From the NCBI GenBank assembly GCA_019418525.1, contig DYBS01000034.1, positions 7,875 through 15,611 of the forward strand: a DNA stretch of 7,737 bases. The letters are read 5' to 3'. Source of the DNA: Clostridiales bacterium. GTDB taxonomy: Bacteria > Bacillota > Clostridia > Oscillospirales > Oscillospiraceae. A program made the translations under genes and the position numbers. Shown piece by piece: positions 1 to 5,645 of this stretch. The notes under the pieces were generated by a model. The model was not told where the DNA came from, made no database searches, and worked only from the letters and a program-made list of their open reading frames with translations. The stretch's first letter is position 1, and the number at the start of each line of letters is the position of its first letter.

Positions 1-236
1 CCCTCACTCCCCGCCCCTGTGAGGAGGCGGACTGCTGCTCCTTCCGTCTGGAGCAGCTCCCCGGGACCGACCTGCGGGAGGCCGTCTTTACCCGCTGCGC
101 CGAATCGGGGCTCCCCCTGCTGGAGCTGCGGCGGGACGCCATCACCCTGGAGGATCTGTTCCTCCGCCTCACCTCCGACGACCCGGAGCAGGACCTGCCG
201 GAGGAGCAAGCCCCGGAAGAGGAGGAAGTGCCATGA
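1..236 (+). CDS. ABC transporter ATP-binding protein, C-terminal fragment (GldA/CcmA-like)
   Basis: This is the last 77 codons of a gene that begins left of the window (reading frame from base 3, TGA at 234-236). The nucleotide-binding core (Walker A, signature, Walker B, H-loop) lies outside, so the ATPase call rests on the tail. A predicted alpha/beta segment leads into L-L-E-L-R-R-D-A-I-T-L-E-D-L-F-L-R-L-T, the typical end of ABC-2-type export ATPases, where a 'xSLEDVFLxLT' element closes the protein. A strongly acidic tail follows (about nine Glu/Asp in the last 20 residues, ending E-E-E-E-V-P). The stop overlaps the permease start as ATGA, which implies translational coupling. It would power the exporter formed with the next genes. 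The ATPase identity is inferred from this tail and from the adjoining permease and GldG genes. Confidence 0.8.
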   Translation, partial: LTPRPCEEADCCSFRLEQLPGTDLREAVFTRCAESGLPLLELRRDAITLEDLFLRLTSDDPEQDLPEEQAPEEEEVP

Positions 237-937
237 TCGCCATTTACAAACGGGAGCTGAGCTCCTACTTCAACTCCATGATCGGCTATGTGTTCATCGC
301 CGCCCTGGTGTGTTTTACCGGCATCTACTTCATGGCCTACAACCTCTATAACGGCCTGCCCGACTTCTCCTACGCCCTGATGAGCCTGATGAACATTCTG
401 ATGTTCACCGTGCCCATCCTCACCATGCGCTCCATGGCCGAGGACCGGCGGGGCCGCACCGACCAGCTTCTCCTCACCGCGCCGGTGCCCCTGTGGGCGG
501 TGGTGCTGGGCAAGTACCTGGCCATGGTGACGGTCCTCTTCGTCCCCGTGTTCCTGGCGGCCTTCTGTCCCCTCATCATCGCCGCCAACGGAGAGGCCCA
601 TCTGGTGTCCGACTACGCCTCCCTGCTGGCCTTCTTCCTAATGGGCTGTGTGTTCCTGGCCATCGGCATGTTTATCTCCTCCCTCACCGAGAGCCAGATC
701 ATTGCCGCCGTGGGCACCTTCGCCGTGCTGCTCCTCCTCTTTCTGTGGGAGGATCTGATTGGTTTCCTGCCCAGCGCCCTGAGCGATGTGCTCTCCGCCT
801 TCTCCTTCCGCACGGTCTTTTACAACTTCGCCCAGTACCACGTCTTTGATGTGGGCGGCCTCATCCTCTATCTCTCCCTCACCGCCCTCTTCGTGTTCCT
901 GACCATCCAGACGCTGCTCCGGCGGCGCTGGAACTAG
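233..937 (+). CDS. ABC-2 type transporter permease (GldF-like)
   Basis: This is a 234-residue membrane protein. I place six hydrophobic segments at roughly residues 17-39, 48-65, 88-116, 129-150, 155-179 and 207-229. Between segments 2 and 3 lies M-R-S-M-A-E-D-R-R-G-R-T-D-Q-L-L-L-T-A-P (residues 65-84). This is the cytoplasmic 'coupling' motif typical of ABC-2 permeases of the GldF/NosY type ('MRxxAEExRxGTxELLLTxPV'). The length fits the family (about 230-260 residues). The ATG overlaps the upstream stop by 4 bp and has AGGAGG at 220-225 with 7-nt spacing, so the start is secure. With the preceding ATPase and following GldG-like subunit it should form the membrane pore of an exporter. The substrate is not identifiable from sequence. 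Confidence 0.9.
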   Translation: MIAIYKRELSSYFNSMIGYVFIAALVCFTGIYFMAYNLYNGLPDFSYALMSLMNILMFTVPILTMRSMAEDRRGRTDQLLLTAPVPLWAVVLGKYLAMVTVLFVPVFLAAFCPLIIAANGEAHLVSDYASLLAFFLMGCVFLAIGMFISSLTESQIIAAVGTFAVLLLLFLWEDLIGFLPSALSDVLSAFSFRTVFYNFAQYHVFDVGGLILYLSLTALFVFLTIQTLLRRRWN

Positions 938-941
938 GAGG
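936..941 (+). promoter_or_regulatory. Ribosome binding site deciding a TTG start
   Basis: AGGAGG overlaps the permease stop codon (TAG, 935-937) and sits 7 nt before the TTG at 949. There is no in-frame ATG or GTG near this site, and the encoded N-terminus (a Lys/Arg-rich stretch, then a membrane helix) is what a GldG protein needs. The TTG is therefore taken as the start. Confidence 0.8.
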
Positions 942-948
942 TGCCCCT

Positions 949-2343
949 TTGAAACGGAAGAAACGGAACTTCAACCGACGCGCCCTGGCCCGGGGCGGCT
1001 ACCTGGCCGCCATCACCGCCATGGCGGTGGCCCTGGTCATCGTGGTCAACCTCATCGCCGGGCAGCTCCCCAGCCACCTGAAGGAATTCGACCTCACCGA
1101 CAACCAGCTCTATGAGATCACCGACACCTCCCGAGAATTCCTGGCCGGACTGGACCAGGACGTGGAGATCGTGGTCCTGGCCGAGGAGGGCGCTACCGAC
1201 CAGCGCATCCTCAAGTTCCTGGATGAGTACGCCGCCCTCTCCAGCCACATCACCGTCACCGAGGTGGACCCGGTGGCCCACCCCGCCCAGGCCGCCGCCT
1301 ATGACGCCGACAGCAACTCTCTGGTGGTCCTCTGCGAGGCGACGGGCAAGACCGACGTGATCTCCTACAACGACATCATCACCTACGGCTACGACTCCTA
1401 CTACTATATGTCGGAGGACTCCTTTGACGCCGAGGGTCAGCTCACCTCCGCCCTGGACTATGTGACCAACGACACTAACAAGGTGGTCTACACCGTCACC
1501 GGCCACGGTGAAGAAGAGCTGTCCTCCATCATCACCGACGCCATCGACAAGGCCAACTTCTCCCTCTCCTCGGTGAGCCCCGCCCTCAACGGCGGCGTGC
1601 CGGAGGACTGCGACCTGCTGCTGGTCAACGGCCCGGCCACCGACCTCTCCGAGAGCGAGCTCTCCCTGCTGCTGGACTACCTGGACGGCGGCGGGCAGAT
1701 GGTCCTCCTCCTGCCCAGTGAGTACGCCGAGCTCCCCAACTGGAACGCCCTGATGGAGCACTACGGCCTCACCATGGCCGAGGGCTACATCGCCGACACC
1801 GCCAGCTACTACCCCCAGCTGGGCTCCGCCTTCGCCATCTGCGCCACGCTGGACACTTCCAGCCCCGTCACCAGCGAGTTTAACAGCGACACCCTCACGC
1901 TGCTCACCAACTCTCTGGGCTTCACCCAGACCGCCGAGACCCCCGAGGGCGTCACGGTGACCCCCTTCCTGTCCACCACCTCCGACGGCCTGGCCGTCAC
2001 CCTGGACGGCGGGCAGACCGCGGGCACCTTCCTCCTAGGGGCGGTCTCCGAGCGGACCGACAGCGAGACGGTGGGCCGTCTCACCGTCTTTGGCAGCACC
2101 TCCTTTATTTCCCAGGACATTCTGGCCGCCAACCCCTCCATCGCCAACCAGACCATCTTCATGAATGCCCTCACCGCCGGGTTTGACGACGTGTCCAACC
2201 TGTCCATCCCCGCCAAGAGCCTGTCCATCACCTACAACACCATCACCAATCCTGGCCTGTGGAGCACTCTCTATATGATCGTGCTGCCGGTGCTGATCCT
2301 GCTCTTCGGCCTGATCTTCTGGATGAGGAGGCGCAAACGCTGA
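949..2343 (+). CDS. GldG family protein (ABC_transp_aux), membrane-anchored ABC exporter auxiliary subunit
   Basis: This is a 464-residue protein starting at TTG. A basic N-terminus (M-K-R-K-K-R) precedes a membrane helix at about 18-38. A long extracytoplasmic domain follows, then a second helix at about 439-458 and a basic cytoplasmic tail (R-R-R-K-R). Family landmarks are visible: F-D-L-T-D-N-Q-L-Y-E-I-T near 47-58, corresponding to the conserved 'D(L/F)TxxxxYSLS' segment after the first helix, and V-Y-T-V-T-G-H-G-E at 180-188, the 'GHGE' motif of the domain. D-C-D-L-L-L-V-N-G-P at 220-229 and the glycine-rich G-G-G-Q-M-V-L-L-L-P at 247-256 match the middle of the fold. The protein lies between the ABC-2 permease and a DUF4340 gene, the usual order in Firmicutes and Bacteroidetes. 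The role within the exporter is inferred; the transported substrate is unknown. Confidence 0.88.
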   Translation: MKRKKRNFNRRALARGGYLAAITAMAVALVIVVNLIAGQLPSHLKEFDLTDNQLYEITDTSREFLAGLDQDVEIVVLAEEGATDQRILKFLDEYAALSSHITVTEVDPVAHPAQAAAYDADSNSLVVLCEATGKTDVISYNDIITYGYDSYYYMSEDSFDAEGQLTSALDYVTNDTNKVVYTVTGHGEEELSSIITDAIDKANFSLSSVSPALNGGVPEDCDLLLVNGPATDLSESELSLLLDYLDGGGQMVLLLPSEYAELPNWNALMEHYGLTMAEGYIADTASYYPQLGSAFAICATLDTSSPVTSEFNSDTLTLLTNSLGFTQTAETPEGVTVTPFLSTTSDGLAVTLDGGQTAGTFLLGAVSERTDSETVGRLTVFGSTSFISQDILAANPSIANQTIFMNALTAGFDDVSNLSIPAKSLSITYNTITNPGLWSTLYMIVLPVLILLFGLIFWMRRRKR

Positions 2344-3335
2344 TGAAACAGGGAAAGACCCTCCTCGTGCTCCTGGTGCTGCTGATCCTGTGCGGCGGCG
2401 TGTACCTCGCCCTGCGCAGCTACAACGAAAACCAGGAGGATGTGGACGACACCATTTACCTCACCGACCTGGGGGAGGTCACAAGCCTCTCCTTCACCGG
2501 CACCGACGGCTCCGACCTCTCCTTCACCAAGGCGGATGATGTCTGGACCTGGAACGGCGACAGCACCTTCCCCGCCGACCAGGACGCCCTGGACGCCCTG
2601 GCGGAGGACCTGAGCCAGCTGGCCACGGTCCGGGTCTTTGATGAGCCCGACAGCCTGGACGCCTACGGACTGGACGCCCCCGCTCTCTCCTGCACCGCCT
2701 CCAACGCCGATGGCGACTCGGTCACCGTCCTGCTGGGTGACAAGGTGGACAGCAACACCTACGCCATGGTGGAAGGGGAGAGCCGGGTGGCCACCGTGGC
2801 GGCCACCCTGGCCGATGAGCTTCAGGTCTCCCTGATGGACCTGGCCGAGCCGGAGAACATCCCCGATGTTACCCAGGGCACCCTCTCCTCCATCCGCTGG
2901 CAGAGCGGGGACACCGACCTGCTGCTGGAGAAGGAGACCATCACCGAGGAGACCACCGACGACTCCGGTGAGGCCACCACCAACACCACCTACGCCTGGA
3001 CGGTCAACGGCGCGGACATCCCGGAGGACAACAGCACCCTCAACGACCTCATCTCGGAGCTCACCTACCTCTACTTCACCTCCTGCTACGACTACAAGGC
3101 CGATGCCGATACCCTTGCCTCCTGCGGCCTGGACGACCCCAGCCTCCTCACCATGACCGAGGAGGACGGCACCGTCATCACGCTGTCCATCGGCTCCACC
3201 ACCGACGACGGCGGCTATTACTACGCTATCCTCGATGACTCTTCTGCCATCCACCGGCTCTCCGTGTCCGTGGTGGAGACCCTCACCGGCCTCACCCAGG
3301 ACCAGCTCACCGCAGAGCCGGAGTCCGCGGAATGA
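2343..3335 (+). CDS. DUF4340 domain-containing membrane-anchored protein
   Basis: This is a 330-residue protein. The start chosen is the ATG at 2343, overlapping the previous stop (TGATG) with AGGAGG at 2326-2331. A longer in-frame extension to 2259 would only re-read the GldG gene. A short N-terminus (M-K-Q-G-K) leads into one membrane helix (about 6-25); the rest is acidic, Thr/Asp/Ser-rich and presumably extracytoplasmic. Two homologous segments are visible, about 44-167 and 180-315. Each has a strand pair, a 'W(T)W/V-N-G' turn (W68-T-W-N-G and W219-T-V-N-G), an amphipathic helix ending '(D/S)-x-L', and a Y/C-G-L-D-x-P motif (108-113 and 261-266), followed by strands ending in a Tyr-rich hairpin. 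DUF4340 proteins commonly follow gldG-like genes and are presumed to be part of the same complex. Their biochemical role is not established. Confidence 0.88.
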   Translation: MKQGKTLLVLLVLLILCGGVYLALRSYNENQEDVDDTIYLTDLGEVTSLSFTGTDGSDLSFTKADDVWTWNGDSTFPADQDALDALAEDLSQLATVRVFDEPDSLDAYGLDAPALSCTASNADGDSVTVLLGDKVDSNTYAMVEGESRVATVAATLADELQVSLMDLAEPENIPDVTQGTLSSIRWQSGDTDLLLEKETITEETTDDSGEATTNTTYAWTVNGADIPEDNSTLNDLISELTYLYFTSCYDYKADADTLASCGLDDPSLLTMTEEDGTVITLSIGSTTDDGGYYYAILDDSSAIHRLSVSVVETLTGLTQDQLTAEPESAE

Positions 3336-3340
3336 GCCAA

Positions 3341-3376
3341 AGGCCCGCCGGGTTCCCTTCCCCGGCGGGCCTGTTT
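3341..3376 (+). terminator. Intrinsic terminator 1, usable in both directions
   Basis: A perfect 12-bp stem, AGGCCCGCCGGG (3341-3352) with CCCGGCGGGCCT (3361-3372), closes an 8-nt loop. It is followed by GTTT on the + strand. On the - strand the stem is followed by TTTGG. It lies 5 nt after the DUF4340 stop. It is GC-rich with a short U-run, so it should end the ABC operon and may serve the convergent DUF4317 gene too. Confidence 0.8.
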
Positions 3377-3380
3377 GCGG

Positions 3381-3415
3381 GAAGCCCCCTCCGGCTCACG
3401 GCCGGAGGGGGCTTC
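3381..3415. terminator. Second strong hairpin between convergent genes
   Basis: A perfect 15-bp stem, GAAGCCCCCTCCGGC (3381-3395) with GCCGGAGGGGGCTTC (3401-3415), closes a 5-nt loop. It has no real U-run on either strand beyond TTC/TGT. Its place between the stops of two convergent genes (3335 and 3434) suggests a transcription barrier or a 3'-end protecting hairpin, mainly for the leftward DUF4317 transcript, which meets it first. Confidence 0.65.
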
Positions 3416-3433
3416 TGTATCCAATCATAGGAT

Positions 3434-4567
3434 TCATCCGATGCGGATCTCCACGCCGTTGACCTGCACGTCTCCGTCGGCGCGGATGAGGATGTACTTC
3501 ACACCATCGATGATTCGGGTCTGGACCCGGTCGCTCTCCTCGGGCGAGACCCGGATAGTCACGCCGGGGGCACTGATCTCCAGGCGCTTGGTATCCATCA
3601 GGTTCTGAGGGGTGAGGCGAGTCTCCTCTCCAAAGGCCTCCTCATACTGCTGATCAAAGGCCTCCACCCGGGTCTGGCTCATGCCGCAGGAGGCCAGGAG
3701 CTGGCTCACCTGCTGCTGGGAGATCTCCAGGGGCTCCTCCTCCCGGCTCTCCTTGTAGGCCTCAATGCGCTCCCGCAGCTCCTCCTGTACTGCCTGCACC
3801 AGATGGAAGCTGTCCTCCTCGTCCTCCAGCACGTCGGCCAAGATCGTCTGGAAGGTCTCCCGCTGCTGGTCGGCGGGCATAGGCAGCGGGGCCTTGAACA
3901 CCGCATCCACAAAGTCGGCGTGGCTGCTGCCGGAGTCCTTGGTGTAGTAGAGGGCCCCGTACAGGTTGGTGCTCCGGTCGTCAAAGGCCGGGAACAGGAA
4001 GCCCACCTGGGGGGGCGACACCAGCCAGTCGGCCGCCCGGCTGTGGAGCTGGTTCTCCGACAGGTCATAGCCCAGGGCGGACTTACTCAGCTTCACCGGG
4101 CACACAGCGCACACCAGATAGGTGAACACCTCGTCCCCCGCATCGTCCTGCCGCTCCCCGTCCTTGGAGCGGTAGGGCACGTCGTACCGGTCTCGGGCCA
4201 GGAGGATGAGGTAGCTCCCCTCCAGATCCAGGCTGTCGATAGCAGTGCGGTAAAAGCGCTCCACCGCCTCGTCGTCCTCCATTCCGGAATCCCGCAGGGC
4301 CATAAGCAACCGGTGCTCCTCGCTGTCAGCTACCTGGGCGGTGGTAAATTCCACATCCAGCAGGTTGCGGCCCAGTCCGCCGGTAAGGGTCTTGCGCAAG
4401 AGGGCCAGCACCTTCTCCCCCTCCTCCTCCGACATCAGGGCCAAGGACTGCCGCAGTTCCCCCACGATCTCCCGGTTCTCATTGACATAGCAGCCACGCA
4501 CCTGGGTGATCCCGCTTTTATCCTGGCGGAAACGGCGGCGCAGTTCCGCGATCTCTTTTTCCTTCAT
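3434..4567 (-). CDS. DUF4317 domain-containing protein
   Basis: This is a 377-residue soluble protein with no signal peptide or membrane helix. The family is recognised from its N-terminus (K-E-I-A-E-L-R-R-R-F, then I-T-Q-V-R-G-C-Y-V-N at 20-29) and its centre: Y-L-I-L-L-A-R-D-R-Y-D-V-P at 119-131, D-E-V-F-T-Y-L-V-C-A-V-C-P-V-K-L at 145-160, and G-F-L-F-P-A-F-D-D-R-S-T-N-L at 189-202. The C-terminus R-I-I-D-G-V-K-Y (351-358) also fits. Length matches the family (about 370-380). The ATG at 4567 is preferred: GGGAGG (4577-4582) gives 9-nt spacing, whereas the TTG three codons upstream abuts that site. DUF4317 proteins are widespread in Clostridia and have no known function. Residues 255-315 are rich in Glu/Gln and probably helical. 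It lies alone between two terminators, so its neighbours give no functional clue. Confidence 0.9.
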   Translation of the reverse strand: MKEKEIAELRRRFRQDKSGITQVRGCYVNENREIVGELRQSLALMSEEEGEKVLALLRKTLTGGLGRNLLDVEFTTAQVADSEEHRLLMALRDSGMEDDEAVERFYRTAIDSLDLEGSYLILLARDRYDVPYRSKDGERQDDAGDEVFTYLVCAVCPVKLSKSALGYDLSENQLHSRAADWLVSPPQVGFLFPAFDDRSTNLYGALYYTKDSGSSHADFVDAVFKAPLPMPADQQRETFQTILADVLEDEEDSFHLVQAVQEELRERIEAYKESREEEPLEISQQQVSQLLASCGMSQTRVEAFDQQYEEAFGEETRLTPQNLMDTKRLEISAPGVTIRVSPEESDRVQTRIIDGVKYILIRADGDVQVNGVEIRIG

Positions 4568-4576
4568 GGCAAACAA

Positions 4577-4582
4577 CCTCCC
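4577..4582 (-). promoter_or_regulatory. Ribosome binding site of the DUF4317 gene
   Basis: GGGAGG on the - strand lies 9 nt before ATG 4567. It rules out the TTG at 4576, which would have no spacing. A short hairpin in the leader (GCGCC-GGAG-GGCGC, 4584-4597) ends one base before this site. Confidence 0.7.
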
Positions 4583-4613
4583 TGCGCCCTCCGGCGCTTT
4601 TGTACTAAAGTGG

Positions 4614-4647
4614 AAAAACGCCCGGCCTCCTGACAGAGACCGGGCGT
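4614..4647 (-). terminator. Intrinsic terminator of the eight-helix membrane protein gene
   Basis: Read on the - strand, ACGCCCGGTCTC (4647-4636) pairs with GAGGCCGGGCGT (4629-4618) as a 12-bp stem with one U-G pair and a 6-nt loop. TTTTT (4618-4614) then follows, with the first T in the stem. It starts 22 nt after the stop codon of the upstream gene. This is a textbook rho-independent terminator. Confidence 0.88.
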
Positions 4648-4669
4648 CGCGTTTCAGGGATCTGAACCG

Positions 4670-5443
4670 TTACATGAGGCGGACGGTGTAATAAACCGCC
4701 ATGGCCAGCAGCCACACAATCACCACGCCGTAGAGCACCATCACAGAGCCCAAAGCCAGCGCGGCCGCCTGCACCAGCAGAGCCACGGCGCAGGACACAT
4801 AGAGCATGGCATAATTGGAGTTCTTGGAAAAGACCCGGACCAGCTTGCCCTTCACGGAGAGCAGACCGCCGCTGGCCTGGAGCTTCCGGGTAAAATACAC
4901 CACTGCGGCCAGGAGCACCACTTCCACCACCAGATAGGCGTACACCACTACTTCATGGCCCACCCGGCGGTCCAGCAGCCAGAGACCCAGACCACTGATC
5001 ACGCCCAGCAGGGTCACCACAAAGAACTCATGCTGGTAGAGGTAGTACACCAGCGCCAGCACTGCCAGACAGGGCACGCCCACATACAGGGCGCTGATGC
5101 CGGTCTTGTTGGGATAAAGGCGGGCCACCACCGCGCACACCGCCAGGACTGCCAGCACAGTGGTCAGAATCCGGGGCAGCAGCCGATGCTCTCCCTTGCG
5201 CCAAGTGAGGAACCACCAGGCCGCACAGGCCACGAATGCAATGGGCAGGACGATGGCCAGAACACCAAAGATCTGATACAGGCTCTCCTTGATGGCCAGT
5301 TCGCTCACTCTTGTATTGACATAATAACGATCGAGAAGGAGGAGCAAAGCCTCTAAAACCACCGCGCCGGCGATCCAGATCAGGACCCGATTGAGGATCG
5401 CGTCCTCCTGCTTGGCCCGTTCCGCTCGTTCTCTCTTATCCAT
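4670..5443 (-). CDS. Conserved-looking eight-helix membrane protein of unknown function
   Basis: I do not recognise a named family. The 257-residue protein begins with a charged cytoplasmic segment (M-D-K-R-E-R-A-E-R-A-K-Q-E-D). I count eight hydrophobic segments near 18-37, 58-80, 91-110, 117-136, 139-157, 164-185, 211-231 and 233-254. A charged loop at 186-210 (K-G-K-L-V-R-V-F-S-K) separates the last pair. Segments are rich in Val, Leu, Ala and Tyr and contain no obvious ion-translocation or catalytic motif. The start is ATG 5443, with AGGAGA at 5451-5456 and 7-nt spacing. The in-frame extension to 5632 would run through the promoter region and is rejected. It is transcribed alone from a good promoter, is divergent from the apbE operon and has its own terminator. 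A link to the flavin genes through shared regulation is possible but unproven. Confidence 0.75.
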   Translation of the reverse strand: MDKRERAERAKQEDAILNRVLIWIAGAVVLEALLLLLDRYYVNTRVSELAIKESLYQIFGVLAIVLPIAFVACAAWWFLTWRKGEHRLLPRILTTVLAVLAVCAVVARLYPNKTGISALYVGVPCLAVLALVYYLYQHEFFVVTLLGVISGLGLWLLDRRVGHEVVVYAYLVVEVVLLAAVVYFTRKLQASGGLLSVKGKLVRVFSKNSNYAMLYVSCAVALLVQAAALALGSVMVLYGVVIVWLLAMAVYYTVRLM

Positions 5444-5486
5444 GTGTTCATCTCCTGTGCCTGAATCATTGGTCTCGCATTTGTAT

Positions 5487-5515
5487 ATTTTAGCAGAAGC
5501 CGCCTGGTTTTGCAA
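5487..5515 (-). promoter_or_regulatory. Sigma-A-type promoter for the eight-helix membrane protein gene
   Basis: On the - strand, -35 TTGCAA (5515-5510) and -10 TAAAAT (5492-5487) are separated by exactly 17 bp. Transcription should start near 5480, giving a leader of about 35 nt before ATG 5443. Each box departs from consensus by one or two bases. An inverted repeat overlaps the -35 box. Confidence 0.78.
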
Positions 5516-5529
5516 CAGGAAAAAACCAG
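5504..5529. repeat. Inverted repeat, candidate operator in the divergent promoter region
   Basis: CTGGTTTT (5504-5511) and AAAACCAG (5522-5529) form perfect 8-bp arms around a 10-bp spacer, with arm centres 18 bp apart. It overlaps the leftward -35 (5510-5515) and lies 18 bp upstream of the rightward -35. It should not be transcribed from either predicted promoter, so a DNA-level protein-binding site is more likely than an RNA hairpin. No regulator family is assigned. Confidence 0.5.
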
Positions 5530-5546
5530 ATTCGTGTGAGAAGTCT

Positions 5547-5575
5547 TTGCTCTCTCTAATCGGGTGTGTTACAAT
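5547..5575 (+). promoter_or_regulatory. Sigma-A-type promoter for the apbE operon
   Basis: -35 TTGCTC (5547-5552) and -10 TACAAT (5570-5575) are spaced 17 bp apart. The expected start is near 5582, giving a leader of about 64 nt. The leader carries a small imperfect hairpin (CCCG-C-CGG-TCTG-CCG-C-CGGG, 5606-5625) shortly before the ribosome binding site. It does not resemble an FMN riboswitch, being far too short. Confidence 0.75.
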
Positions 5576-5632
5576 AGGCGTGTTCCTGTCCAAACCGTTT
5601 GTCCTCCCGCCGGTCTGCCGCCGGGTTGACAT

Positions 5633-5638
5633 GAGGAG
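5633..5638 (+). promoter_or_regulatory. Ribosome binding site deciding the apbE start
   Basis: GAGGAG lies 7 nt before ATG 5646. An in-frame ATG at 5631 overlaps this site and so cannot use it. A second in-frame ATG immediately follows at 5649. The chosen start gives a normal lipoprotein signal peptide. Confidence 0.75.
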
Positions 5639-5645
5639 TTATGCA

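Noticed and set aside
19..351. Open frame overlapping the ATPase tail and permease start
   Set aside because: Out of frame with two supported genes, and Arg/Pro/Ser-rich shadow composition.
934..1761. Long open frame on the - strand opposite the GldG-like gene
   Set aside because: Its translation is Val/Gly/His/Gln-rich low-complexity sequence, typical of the antisense of a high-GC3 gene. The + strand frame has clear family motifs and a ribosome binding site.
2271..3254. Long (327-codon) open frame on the - strand opposite DUF4340
   Set aside because: Same shadow pattern (Val/Gly/Gln-rich, no motif, no ribosome binding site). The + strand gene has a membrane anchor and internal duplication.
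4584..4600. GCGCC-CTCC-GGCGC followed by TTTT on the + strand as a terminator
   Set aside because: The stem is only 5 bp and no + strand gene ends nearby. It is more relevant as a leader hairpin on the - strand.
3803..4633. 276-codon open frame on the + strand opposite DUF4317
   Set aside because: It is the antisense of a recognised family and crosses the upstream terminator hairpin. It has no ribosome binding site and its translation has no recognisable motif.
5626..5631. Perfect TTGACA -35 box upstream of apbE
   Set aside because: No -10 box follows at 16-18 bp (it would read ATGCTG), and the site lies next to the ribosome binding site. It is probably a chance match.
5444..5632. N-terminal extension of the eight-helix membrane protein
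   Set aside because: The added 63 residues are polar and unlike the rest. The extension crosses a near-consensus promoter, and ATG 5443 has a well-placed AGGAGA.
5391..5645. N-terminal extension of apbE to an upstream ATG
   Set aside because: It would run through both promoters and the start of the divergent gene. The internal ATG has a ribosome binding site and yields a proper lipoprotein signal.
5576..5645. FMN riboswitch in the apbE leader
   Set aside because: The leader is only about 64 nt and shows one small imperfect hairpin. The conserved multi-stem RFN pattern is absent.
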